Source of the DNA: Eunapius fragilis
Lineage: Eukaryota; Porifera; Demospongiae; Spongillida; Spongillidae
Assembly: GCA_963681505.1 (NCBI GenBank)
Contig: OY811971.1
Span: forward strand, 16,968,734 to 17,032,733
DNA: 64,000 bases
Direction of reading: 5' to 3'
Positions within the stretch are counted from its first letter, which is position 1. Each line of letters begins with the position of its first letter. The position numbers and the translations under genes were made by a program. Of this stretch, positions 20,391-32,116 are shown piece after piece. The notes below the pieces were generated by a model. That model had not been told where the DNA came from, ran no database searches, and saw only the letters and a program-made list of their open reading frames with translations.

Positions 20391-21825
20391 AATGTTATAA
20401 ACTCACCAAGCCCAGCCGCTTTGCGATTTTTAAGTCACAATGCATAGCATAATATACAGTAACAGATGTTCTACTGCCAGAAGGGTGGCGTTTCATTCGT
20501 CATAAGACAATACTGAATCCGGGGCTGCAGGATTATACCTCAAGCACTTGTATTTGAATCACATATGCATTTGAGCCCATTCAACTTATGGTTACGTCTA
20601 ATACATGAATTAGAGCTTCGGTGACAAATTTGTTATATTAAATAAAAATAAACTCTTGTTGAATAGGCAAAATATTCAAAATAATGATCAATCACGCATA
20701 GTGCGTACCCATGTTTCAACAGAAATACATTTAGTGCACAGCTGAAATGGTGGCGCAGGTTATACTTAATAACGTAACGTTCGTCAAATGATTCTGGCAG
20801 CCTGCATACGGGAATGAGATGCATCTTGAAAACACATTGGTTTATTCCTTTCACTTGTTATGAGGGATAGGATTCAAGTTAAGTCACGACAACTCACGAA
20901 ATATTAATTAGTTCTAATGTAAATCAATGCTAGATAAATGTCCCCACAATGCTGCATGGTAGGCATAAATAAAAGCAATGGCAAACAACCCATGCACAGT
21001 CGTCTCCTCCAGTCTGCTGCTGGACAGCTAGAGCGTTAACAGTAAAAAAATATTGCAGTCGCCTTGTATACGAGGCAATCTGCACTTCCAGACTGCAGCT
21101 TAAAATAATGTTGAATCTTTTCATAAAGCCTGCTGCCTTAAAAGGTGTGGTTAGAGCACATTATACATTATCGCATAACACACCACCACCACACTCGCTG
21201 TTTAGATGGCTAACGCCACACACAAGGCTGGTCGAGGGACTCAACAAGACCAGTATTTTTAAGGAGATGATCCTACATCTTTCTACGGGAAAAAAAAAAA
21301 CTCTAGCAGTAAAAATCCACATAATAACCTCTGAATAACACTTCCCATGCAGCCATATACATGCAAAATACGAAACAGTCCAACCGCAGCCGCGTGTTCT
21401 TCGTCTGGGCTCATCGTTTTAATCCGTTAAGGACTCTGCTCGTATAACCGGACACATTTGACATCATAACCAGTTTGCACAAAATTCCTGGCATCTGAAT
21501 GTCTTGTCTTAAGCTTTGGATGACCAAACAGTTGCTCATACCTGCACCGCCAGCTGGCACTACAGCTGGCCCTGCCAATGAAAACAAACACATGCAACCA
21601 ACCTCTGCCATTGAAACAAGTAGTATTAATATGAGCATGCCTCATTTGGGTACACAACAATAAAATCACAGCTATTATTGAGATTTTGTAGTTTATTCAA
21701 AACCATTGGAGACATCAAAGATGCATAGCTGGAATGAAATTCAGGGTTGTTCTTAATATATATATATATAGCATACACAGTTAATTCTTCTAACAGAACC
21801 TATAACAACCTCCTGGCACCTATTC
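20391..21825. other. Intergenic, no feature seen
   Basis: AT-rich with short ORFs below 82 codons. A small (AT)n tract lies at about 21758-21772. Confidence 0.4.
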
Positions 21826-21844
21826 ATCGGGTCATGCTCTGTAG

Positions 21845-23285
21845 ACTCTCCCTTCTCTTCCTGGTCACCTTTGCTCCATGACAATTGCATCTAGGATTTC
21901 AGGAAAGTGTTCATCATTATAGCTGATGAATCCAAGATGTATCTTGTACATTGTGTGTTTTGCATTCGATTTCTGGATGAGGAATTACATTGTAATGAAG
22001 AATTCATAGCATGGAAAATCCTCAGAAGAAACCATCATCCCGCACTATAGAAGACATATTACTGACTACCTCTTTATAAATACCATGGACAATGCTATGA
22101 TGGAGCAAGCTCAGTTTCTGGTTGCAAAACTGGTGTATCAACATCTCTTCACCTAGAGCCTTACGCGCACATTGTTATGGTCATGCATTCAAAACCTAGC
22201 AATTCAGGAAGCCAACATAATTCTTCGATACACAATGGATACCATTGAAGGATGACAAAACATACTTTTTTAAAAAATCTCCACGGCGGTAAGCTATTTT
22301 CAACTATATTAAAAATGCAATATCATTGAAATCACCAGGAATTCACTTGCCATGTCCTACCCCGACGGACTGTTTGTACTGCTGCCTACCTACAAATCCA
22401 TTGCAGAAAATTTCCAAGTACCACAAGAAACATGGTTGCAGGCCGAATAAACGAGCAGGGATAGTGAAGCTCGTGCTCGTATAGGTGGCGTAGCAAAACA
22501 AATGGAATCATTTGACTTTTTATTCGGGGTACAGTTAGGGCAGATACTGCTTACTACGACAGACAATTTGCCAAGTGCGTTACAAGGGTCGTCTGTTTCT
22601 GCCAATGATGGCCAAAAACTTGTGAAGAAGGTGGTGAAAACACTTCAATCAATGCGATAACATGAATTCTTTGATGACCTTTGAAAATCAGTTCAGATCA
22701 AAAGAAAAAAGCTAGAGACTGAAGGCCAATTCTCCGTCGCAAATGAAGAGTACCAAGAAGACTTGATGAGCTGCCTTTGACAACTGATATACAAGATGCT
22801 TTTGCTCAAGATACATACAGGAGAGTCTATCACAAAGTGTTGGAGCATATGATAAATGCAATAACACAGTATCTTGCAGGATGATTTCAAGATCTTGTGC
22901 AAACTTGACGAGCTTTTGTGTGTCAGACTGGAGAATATGAATTTCAATGATATATTGCACCTATTTGGTGATGCAGCAACGCTCGACAACTCAGCCCACT
23001 GTCCTTCATTCTAATAATGACTCAGATGTAAAAAAGGTTCTATCTGGTGGAATCAAGTTCAAAAGCATCATATCATACCGACAGCCTCTTTGGCAGAACG
23101 TGAGTTGTACACTGAAGTCATTAAGGCGGCAAAACTGATCCTTATGTGGCCTGCCACTAATGCTGTTAGTGAGAGATCATTCAGGACACACTTCAGCGTC
23201 TGAAGACATGGTTGAGATGCATCATGAGTCAAAATTTGTTGAACTGGTGTATGATTTTGCACATCCACAACTTACAATGATACGA
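21845..23285 (+). pseudogene. Decayed hAT-like transposase (DUF4371 / ZMYM1-like)
   Basis: No long frame survives, but translating in three frames gives the family's landmarks in order. These are a GQCYDGASSVSG-type motif (about 22090-22120; family G-x-x-Y-D-G-A-x-x-M-S-G), the SEARARIGGVAKQMESFDF...VQLGQIL block (22466-22560), TYRRVYHKVLEHMINAI (about 22815-22870), and the hAT dimerisation signature MWPATNAVSERSF (23145-23183). Many stops and frameshifts make it a dead copy. This family moves by cut-and-paste with a hAT-fold RNase H core; the C-terminal A-T-N-A-x-S-E-R-S-F helix mediates dimerisation. Terminal repeats were not found. Confidence 0.75.
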
Positions 23286-23465
23286 ATGCAGTCGACCTTT
23301 AATTAATTATTTAGCTAAGTTGATGAGTTTGTGAGCCACAACATTTGTGGAAAGTTTGGTTTGATTTTGCAGCATATATATGTCAAGTTACTTAAGTGCA
23401 TGAATTTGAATTTATAATAAACTTGGTTAATATTCATGCATGGACAGTTGTATGTAACAAAGCCC

Positions 23466-23496
23466 CTCCCCCCCCCCCCCCCCCCCCCCCCCCCAC
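23466..23496. repeat. Poly-C tract
   Basis: About 29 cytosines with one early T. Both flanking frames run through it as poly-Pro or poly-Gly, which explains the apparent ORFs of 114 and 108 codons here. Confidence 0.95.
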
Positions 23497-23499
23497 CTC

Positions 23500-25425
23500 A
23501 AAATTTGTCTCCGGCCATGTGTGGCTCGGCGTGACATATATTGTACGTAACATTGCACGTATCCTTCTATACATGATAGGGCTCTTTGGAATCATTAGTT
23601 CACTTATTCCGTCAAGTTTGCCGCAAACATTACCGTCGACGCCTCCCCCATGCTCGTACAAGACCGCATTGATGTTGCCTTTAATCTCTTGCAAAGGTAC
23701 GAAGCAAAGGCTTAATGAACAGCTGCTATGCATGAGGTAATTTAACAAAGACACACACACACAGTGTCACACAAACACGCATATCAGCAGAATGCTGACA
23801 TCAATAACCCACCTCGTCGACCTTATTTTTCGTTTGCTACCTCATTTCTCAATGATATTGCTACTACAATATGCATCACAAGCTCGATCCAACTACACAA
23901 GCCTCTACCATTACGAATACCACTAAATTGCCAATGGCAACCATTGGCTGCGCGCCTAATGTGTGGCCACTTTTATGTATGCGTATTGCTCCTACTTCAA
24001 TGTGAATGTGGTTTCATATACAAAGCTACAAAGCTAGGGTAGGGCTTTATAAATTCATGTTACAAGAAATGCAAGTATACCATATGCATCAAGATGTGTT
24101 TTTTTTTTGCCTGCCTTGTTGATGGAAGCCTATCCGATGTTTAACTGCAGTTTTTGCAATACCAACCCGCGCAGCAGGTCCTCCCATATCTATGCCAACA
24201 GAGATCTAAAATACGTCTAGTTGTTGCAAATGCCTTGAAATTAAGGTATAGAGATATATTGTGCCATGCTAGTTACCTAAGATGCATTCAAAAAGTCCAG
24301 ACAGTTGCTCATAAAGTTCAAGGCAATTTACACCCATTCCAACCAAGTTCACACACGAGCAACAAAGATCAAGGCAGTATAGGCAAAGCTTCAGCATGGC
24401 TGAGTGTAGTTATATAGTAGTCCTAGCACCCTCCCCGTTTATAGATGGCTTTACCATGCGATATAAATTAACGACAACCTCCCTGTTTACCTATTAAGTG
24501 TGATGAATTGTAGTGCAAGTTTCACGCTGCAATGTCACAGGTGCAAGTAGAATTAGTCGGGACTGCCTTGGGGACTGCCCTAGGGACTGTCTTGGGTACA
24601 TGGCTGCTCAAGTATGGAGACGGACAGATTATACGCGAGTCAATAGTTAAACGGGCTTTCCCCCAAGCGGATGATTTTAGGATGAGGGCCGATCTATATA
24701 GGCATTCGACGTGTTTGGACTCCTCACGTGGAAGCTTGGTTTCAAGCTATGCGAGGTGACCCTAGGTGCACTACTTACCAAGTGTGATGCTTATTTCTTG
24801 CCGTGGACCTTAAAATTGACATATGTTGTACAGAAGTGAAGCATTTGACGTGCACAAGGAATTACCATGCATTACAAATCTTCCCAGTTCAAAACGTTCA
24901 GCTTTAACGGTGCTAGTTTTGTATGGGGTCTGTATTGTAGATATGCAATGCATATAGAATTTTAATGATTTCAAAAATGCGATCTTAAAGCCGCTGATGG
25001 ATGTCAAGTGCATTATGTGACTAAGTAGTAAATAAAGTAATCAGTCATAAAAGCCATGCCATTAAATAGTACAATTTGTTGGTGTTTCTTCTATATAGCA
25101 CAGTGAGCCGAATTTCTAATCAGAAAATTTCGATTCAGATTACCACTATCATAATTGTGTTCTGCGCCTTGACCAAGTAATAAAAATGATGAAGCCAGCG
25201 GTTTCAAAACAGTTCACATATTATTACAATGAGAAAAAGGAGCGGAGATGACATAGCGTCACCTCGATGAACTTACATAAACATAAGCAACTGCCTATTT
25301 TGGCAGCATGTTCATCACCATTATGGGTATTTTCACATTTCATTTGCACATACACAATAACACATGAGGACAACTAGAGTCTAAAACGTACATGTCATAC
25401 ACATACTGTTTCTGCAACACCACCA
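23500..25425. other. Intergenic, no feature seen
   Basis: No recognisable domain. A 75-codon plus frame at 24532 has a GTALGTALGTVLGTW repeat that reflects short direct repeats in the DNA. The right part is the downstream flank of the death-domain gene. Confidence 0.4.
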
Positions 25426-27179
25426 CTAACTAACACAGCAACTACCATATTTACTAATGATAAAATACTTCTCTTCCAGGTCCAAAGCAAGCCTCTCTTT
25501 GCCCACTGCACGAAGTGCTGATGAAAGCTGTGGAATAGTAGGAGGGGCGTGGTTTGGTGGTGCCCAGTCCAACCACCTCCTCAATATTTCTGCATAGTAG
25601 TCCTCCTCACAAGTCTGCCCAGGTTGACGCACAATATAGGACATTTCAACTTCAGTAAAGCCAAGGTTCCTGCCAATGGATCTCCATTTTTCACATGCTT
25701 TCATGGTCATATTGAATATTTTATTATGTTCAGTATCACATAACTCAGTGCTGCTCATTTTAGCACCTAGGGAAAAGAATTTATCAATGTCCAGTGTTTG
25801 CGGTTGAGCATTTTACAATAGCATTGGTAGCAAAAATTTGATAGGTAGGTTTCAAGGATGCTCACTATGCATAAACTCAATAACCATGCATAAGAATGCA
25901 TAATTTGATTATCTGCACTGTGTAAAACGTATTTACAGTTGTGCAGTCTTCTTTCAATGTCCAGATAAGCAAGCACAGGACACCACAGAAATGTTGAAGA
26001 TAGCTCGCTAGTTCGTACACCACGTGACATCCTTTAACCATAAGAGTGGTACATACAAGCATAGTTTGTTGGCTCACCTTTAACCATGATCGGACAGCGG
26101 GTCGGTTGTATTTCAATAGGCATCTTCCTGTGCCTGTAAAACGTGAAAAAACTGTAAGCCTATATACAAAACACCTTGGAACTCTACATTGCAAGCAAAG
26201 ACACAGTACGCCCCCATAACACGTTTGAAACTCTTACAATTTTAATGTATATTTGAAGTTTTGCTCAAATAAAAAATTCATCTGCATGCTAATATTTAGT
26301 ATCTTGGCATCATAGCATTGTACAATAATATGGATCAATGGTATCATATTGCAACACTCCTACATAAAAAAGTACTGTACTCAATACTAACATCAGCACT
26401 ATTCAATCAATGAAGCAATTTATTGATTGATCAACCATTCATTCAATCAATTAATTATTGTAACATTTTCAACTGTATTAGTAACAAATCACTGCACAAA
26501 GCATGGTTTTTATGATAAATAACAGAAGTGGATTAAGAATGCTCTTGTATATTAATCACATAGTCAACACATCTTATTTGTATTGCCTATTTATTTTTTC
26601 TTTTCGGTTCGATTGGTCTTTTTGTGGTACAAGGGGGTAAGTAAAGCTAATGTCTTTGCATGTTTATTTCATATGTACATGTGACAAGAAATGGAATTAC
26701 AATGAATGCTCACCGATGCATATCTTCCTCTTCAGTTATTTGGATATTATTTTTTGTCTTTGGTACAGTCACTGTAAAATAGATGCTTTGGTCGGATCCA
26801 TGGATACTTATTTTACTAACTACAGGGGCTTCATCAGACACGTAAAACTCAACATATGGTGGATAGGAGCAATTTTCTGCAAGTCCTTTTATATCAGTGG
26901 CCTTAAAGCCTTCCGCATCTGCCGGTTTCCAATGCAGCTGTATGTCTTCTTCTTTTATCTAATTCAAAGTAAGTAATAAATGTCAATAACAGAAGATATG
27001 CAATGTTTATTAAATATTAATGGTCAACCTCGCCCCCCATAATTAAATCCATGAACTTATTCCCAATGAATTATCTGTGGAGCATCAGTATCAATATTAA
27101 TATTACATTTAGCTTTTTAGCTCTTCACGATGGAAGATACACATTTAAAGTGCTGCAGCACATTACTCTGTTGCCACTT

Positions 27180-27211
<32 letters not shown>

Positions 27212-30200
27212 CAGGGCCTTTGCAAAAGAGCGCAACGCTTTAAAATGAATATAATTCATTAATAGGATTGTCAATCTAAATGAACATACAATAACCACGT
27301 TTAGTCAAATATGATCCGCATCGTTACAGTTTGTTAATCTTTAGCCGTTCAAAAGATAAAATCAAATAGCTTGCAATTAACTAAACTGACAAAACAATGT
27401 ACGACAACTTTTAATTAATAACGTGATTTATAAACTGCAGAATAGAATTGATGAGACTTTGAAAAAGTATGAAATTTGATTGGCGTTTTAGAAAAAGCTA
27501 CATGACCACTACGTTATTATTAACTTTGAGTTTTAATAACGCACCATTAAATAATCCATTACCAAATGAAGTAGTGTTTTGTACTTCATTTTATACTGGA
27601 ATAATTTATGATGGTTATTAAAAATATTAACCACATAACAGCTTCAACCTTAATAACTTTAAAGCAAATGATGGTCTTAAATGTGAATAACTCACTATTG
27701 AAGCTAGGAACTTGAAATCAGTACTGTTCCACCGAATATCCAGATCGTGTGTTACTTATTACTAGTTATTAAAATCAATTATCGCAAACCACAATCTTGA
27801 ATAACTTTGTTAATAGAGGGCTTTGAATATTTTGATTTATGAGGGATTTGATACAGTTACTTAACCGCTTATAATAATTGAAACCTAATTGGATTATTTG
27901 TATTTGCTTAACTACTGCAACATATGTTAAAGAAATCAAGCAGTTAAGTAATTTCGATCCTGAGTTATAAGGGTTTTAAAGCGTTGCGTTCTTTCGCAAG
28001 CACCCTGTATATGGGACAGTGTCCAGCAGAATAACCCTTCTGGCTAGTTTTTCAAGTTTTCAAACTTTTTGATTTTCCTTGAAATGTATGGCTAATTATA
28101 AATTCAGTGCTTAATAACTTCGTGATGGATAGTTCGATTTATGATGCGTAAGGACCAATTGACAGAAGCTCATGGGTGTTCAAGGAAAATCAAAAAATTT
28201 GAAAACTTGAAAAACTAGCCAGAAGGGTGATTCTGCTGGACACTGTCCCATTTATCAATCGCTCACTGTCAACCTTTCATGACCTTTAGAGGGCAATTGA
28301 ATATGCATGGTATGAAACTCCATGTCATTCTGTCAGAAATATCTCAATGACTTACCACAGGGAGTGCCTTTGGATAAATATGATTACTATCACATTGAAA
28401 CATTAACTCTTGCGTTTTGAATCCCACATTACACTGGAGAGTGCTCTTTACTTTTGTTTTTAACCTCTTCTCAGCTTGCTTCTTACACTCCTGAAATAAA
28501 AAAGAATATTATCCAGTGATTGCCTCAAAACAATATCTAAGTACATAGTCTTATAATATCATACTAAGTCAATTTAATATTATGAAAGTGCATGGCAGTC
28601 TAGCAACCTCACCGTTATCGCACCATTGCACGAGTGGCAGACATAAATAAGTATATTAAATGGAACATGCTCTTCTTCAGGCTCATATAGGACCACTGCA
28701 TAAAGTGCCTTGCATTGCTTCTTGGGTTTTGGTTCATCTTGATGACCAGAACTAGTAGTTATGGAGTCTAAATTTGAATCCAGTTGGTGTGTAACACTGC
28801 CGGAAGTCTCCTTTTGAAGTGCTGCGCAGAGAATACAGAAATTCTGAATTTGGAATGACAACACTGGATATGTGTCTGAAACATCTGGATTTAGAATGGG
28901 CTCAAAGCAGTGCAGGTCAGAGCCTGACACAAGATTGTGGTCTGCTCGTAGTATAACCACATCTCTTGATTTCTGGTATACTGGCATTTCAAGGCAGTGT
29001 CCCATAAAGATTTGAACTGGCTTATGAAGTGGGAGGCTTAGGATTATCCAGTAATACAGTGTAATGATTGTGTATTTGTCGGATACTGAAAATGGTCCTT
29101 TTAACTGTGGTAGAATCTTCATCTCGAGCGTTTCACCTTCACCTACTGCATCAGAAGGCACCACTATTTTGAGGTCATAAGCAGTGTTCTCATATATGCC
29201 TCCTTGCCTAGTGAAGGTGGCAATGTCAGGTTCTTCATCACCTTAGGTATACAGAAATAGATCAATGGTTATGAAACCATTAAAATGATAACTAATTAGG
29301 GTACGTCTTTGTGTTTCCTGCCCATGAAATTTGATGATACATATACATGTATGTAACTCCTAGGAAGCCAAACAATCCCTTCAAATCAGAATTACACTGC
29401 AATAGTAATGCTCAATAGAGATGATGAGTTTCACAGTTTATCTGAAGGACCAAAACTACTCAAGTAGGCAGTCATGATGATAAGATTAAGCTTGAGAATT
29501 ACTAATACATTACTGATTTGAGAAGGGTCTATTCAAATAAGTAAGTAGCATCATTGCATAACAAGCTAAATAAATACAAGACCTCATGTCAAACGATCTA
29601 ACGCAATAATTTGACAACTTCAGTTTAAAGCCATAATATTGTTCATTGCGCAGCTATTTGTGCATTGCTAATATCATCCCTCAAATGCTTTGATTTAACT
29701 GGTGTGTGCACTAATATTAAACATGCAAACGCAGCCAAGATATTGAAATACATTTTTTTCACATAAACTACCCTATTGACGTGCACTTTGATATTGCATG
29801 CAATATTTTTCCCTATTCATCTTCTTACTTTAGTAATCTCAATGATAATGGGTGAGATTGGTTTTGAATTTTCATGGCCCACAGAAACATTAAATTCGGC
29901 ACACGCCCGTAAACTATTAACCACCACCATGTTACTACATCACAACCAGATGAGGAAACAAAGGTGTAGATGAGAATGAACACAAAGGTTAGATGGGGAT
30001 GAATATCAGGTGCTAATGCTCAGGTGTAGATGCGGATGAACACTCAGTTGCAGAAGAGAAGTTTGCGTAGAATAATGATTTATATTAAAACCCACAACAA
30101 GATAATTGGATGCATGGGGGGGAGAAGGCATGTCCATTCTTCTAACTAAACTTTGGTCAGATGAATCCTACTACATGTATGTTCATTGTGTGTATGCATG

Positions 30201-30855
30201 CTGGGTGCAGACACCTAGTAACGCCCTGATAGCTTAAGATAGAGACCCCCTCAAAGCCTCGCAATATAATCCAGAATCAATCTTGGCCACATGCATGACT
30301 AGTACAATGAACTAAGAGTTCAGATAATACACAAGATTACCAAAATGCTATCCGACCTCGTGCTGAAAAATTCCCATGTTAGTAGGATAAAGAAATAGTG
30401 AATTAAAACCTTTCTCGATAAATAACTTGTGTCAAAATCCTAGCTATGTACTATAGCACAAATTATCCAAACTCACCAGATATATTCACAGGCAAAGTCG
30501 CCTGCTTTTGATATCGCTTAATAATCTTTTCCACTTGTACCCCGTACTGTGTGGAGTTTCTGACATCAAAATCTTGCACTACACTAAGTATAGAGTTTAG
30601 AATCTGCTTCTCGACCCTTGTACTAGTATCCACTGCTATGCAAATGCACTCTACAAATCTCAGAAATTTATCAAATCCTTCATTTCGTAGGTAGCCAACA
30701 ACAAGTTTTGTCCCGTTCCTTTTGTCACAGCTTATGTCTATAGACGGTGGGACGACTCCTTGTTGTAACAAAATGGGCCGTACCACTTCAAAGGGAACGG
30801 AGCGACATATCTCCCTTTGGAGAGCGTTGAACACGTGATGGTGGGGCTGCGACAT
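25426..30855 (-). CDS. CARD-like / ZU5 / UPA-like / Death-domain adaptor, 594 aa
   Basis: Six minus-strand exons join in consistent phase: 30855-30477, 29241-28613, 28490-28356, 26958-26714, 26133-26078 and 25766-25426 (1785 nt). Donors and acceptors are clear (TCTG/GTGAGT, TTTCAG/GAGTGT, GTG/GTAAGT, TTTACAG/GCACAGG, CCCTAG/GTGCTAA). Residues about 5-95 form a helical CARD-like domain (KLVVGYLRNEGFDKFLRFV). About 131-235 is ZU5-like (QGGIYENTAYDLKIVVPSDA, then KPVQIFMGHC). About 310-460 resembles UPA (FNILIYVCHSC, CDSNHIYPKAL). About 500-580 is a Death domain (KWRSIGRNLGFTEVEM...YYAEILRRWLDWAP). There is no signal peptide or membrane segment. The order ZU5-UPA-Death matches UNC5, PIDD and ankyrins, so a cytosolic signalling scaffold is inferred. 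The 1.4 kb third intron carries two MITEs. Confidence 0.8.
27182..27211. repeat. (CT)n(AT)n microsatellite
   Basis: Short CT then AT dinucleotide runs in the third intron of the death-domain gene. They directly abut the TA target site of the MITE at 27212. Confidence 0.9.
27212..28007. mobile_element. 796-bp TA-flanked MITE (Tc1/mariner-like ends)
   Basis: The termini are inverted: CAGGGCCTTTGCAAAAGAGC on the left against GCTTGCGAAAGAACGCAACG read inward from the right, about 35 bp in all, flanked on both sides by TA. The interior is AT-rich and non-coding. It lies in intron 3 of the death-domain gene and touches the foldback at 28014. Confidence 0.75.
28014..28250. mobile_element. Small foldback MITE
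   Basis: GGGACAGTGTCCAGCAGAAT starts the left arm (28014 to about 28085) and its complement ends the right arm (about 28170-28250). The arms include CTTCTGGCTAGTTTTTCAAG and are nearly identical. The very ends (GGGACAGTGTCC) are themselves palindromic. It is non-coding. Confidence 0.75.
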
Positions 30856-32116
30856 CTTTGCTGTGCTGGTTAGGAATCTATATAGGTGATTTGACTTGAA
30901 TAGTTTTTACGTCTGACGAATTTCAGAATGCAATTTACACAGCAAGTCACGCGCTAAAAATGCAATTAGTCCTCCAATATAGCCAATTATAAAATGTGGT
31001 CTAGCGGTCGGTAGACCACATGGCTTTGGTGAAACATGCATAAAACGTCTTATTGTGCCAGTGCAATTTTGGCCACATCGGTCCAACCAACCTCATCCTC
31101 TGAGTTAATTCTTTAGTGCTCTCTAGAATTGTGACTGTTCACTTGAAAATGTCGTATCACCATATATAATTAATGGTATTTTTTTAATGCGTTTGAAGCG
31201 CTAACGTGCGAGCGATTAAAGCTACCGTCTGCCACATCATTGTTCTACGGCATACACGTTTGATTTCTGTCCCTTATATCCTTTCCGTGCGTGCGGTACA
31301 CACATAAGGCTTTACCCTCAGGTGTTCAAAACCTTAAAATCCATCTGCAGGAGAGTCCCAATCGCTTCAATATGCGTAGTAGAGTCCTGTCACTTTTAAA
31401 TTTGTCCTGTCGGAGTTTTTATTGTTTCCCCTAAAAAAATGTGTCTCCTCGGACGCTGCATGTGTCCTAGAATATAATGCCCCCGGAAATCCATTTTAGA
31501 ATATTGTGTCCCCCTAGGATAGTTTGCTTCCCCCCCCCCCCCTCCCCACCCACTCCCTCCCCTACCAAGTTAAATTTTAAGGCTCCTTCGTGCAGAAGAA
31601 AACCAATTTAAACTTCAACTTGAACTGACATGCGCATGGGTGTTGACTTTTAATTCATCTGCAATGATCCTACGAAGATCCGATCACAGAAGAGTTCCAA
31701 TCGTGAAAAATAGTACGTTCTTTCCTGGAAAATTTTAATACAGTATCGCCCATTCGGTGCCTGGACTGTATATAAAGCCAAAACGTTAACTGTCCGTCGT
31801 CCGTCCATTTAAACGCTAAACAAATTTAGGTCACTGCACCTCCATGATGGACAGACTAATAAGAAAGAATTAAGTAGAGTGTACTTCTCCTTTCTGACTT
31901 CAGCAGCTGTGAATACGTACAGATCTACAATGTAGCCACAGTGTTGCGCAGAATAATAAAATTGGACCGCTATAACTTCCAATATAATACTATTGTTTAC
32001 GTCATTACGCTAATTATTAGAAAAAATGGGCCGTCTTAGTGCAATTGACGCATGCGTTATGGCAAATCGATTTGCACGTTTCCGAAAATAAGTACAAATC
32101 TAGTGCGAGACCAGCA
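30856..32116. other. Divergent intergenic region between death-domain and Kelch genes
   Basis: This 1.26 kb holds the start regions of both genes. It contains a hairpin (30994-31021), a poly-C run (about 31531-31544) and a decayed MITE piece around 31815-31900 (CTCCATGATGGACAGACTAAT, shared with the MITE family at 34039, 44962 and 48879). No CpG-rich promoter is evident. A TATATAG about 25 bp upstream of the death-domain ATG seems too close to be its TATA box. Confidence 0.5.
30994..31021. repeat. Perfect short hairpin
   Basis: ATGTGGTCTA, loop GCGGTCGG, TAGACCACAT: a perfect 10-bp stem with an 8-base loop, about 140 bp upstream of the death-domain gene start. It could be a regulatory palindrome or a chance structure. 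Confidence 0.5.

Noticed and set aside
32039..32116. Upstream extension of the Kelch frame from a GTG
   Set aside because: Non-ATG start. The first in-frame ATG (32117) directly precedes the first Kelch blade.
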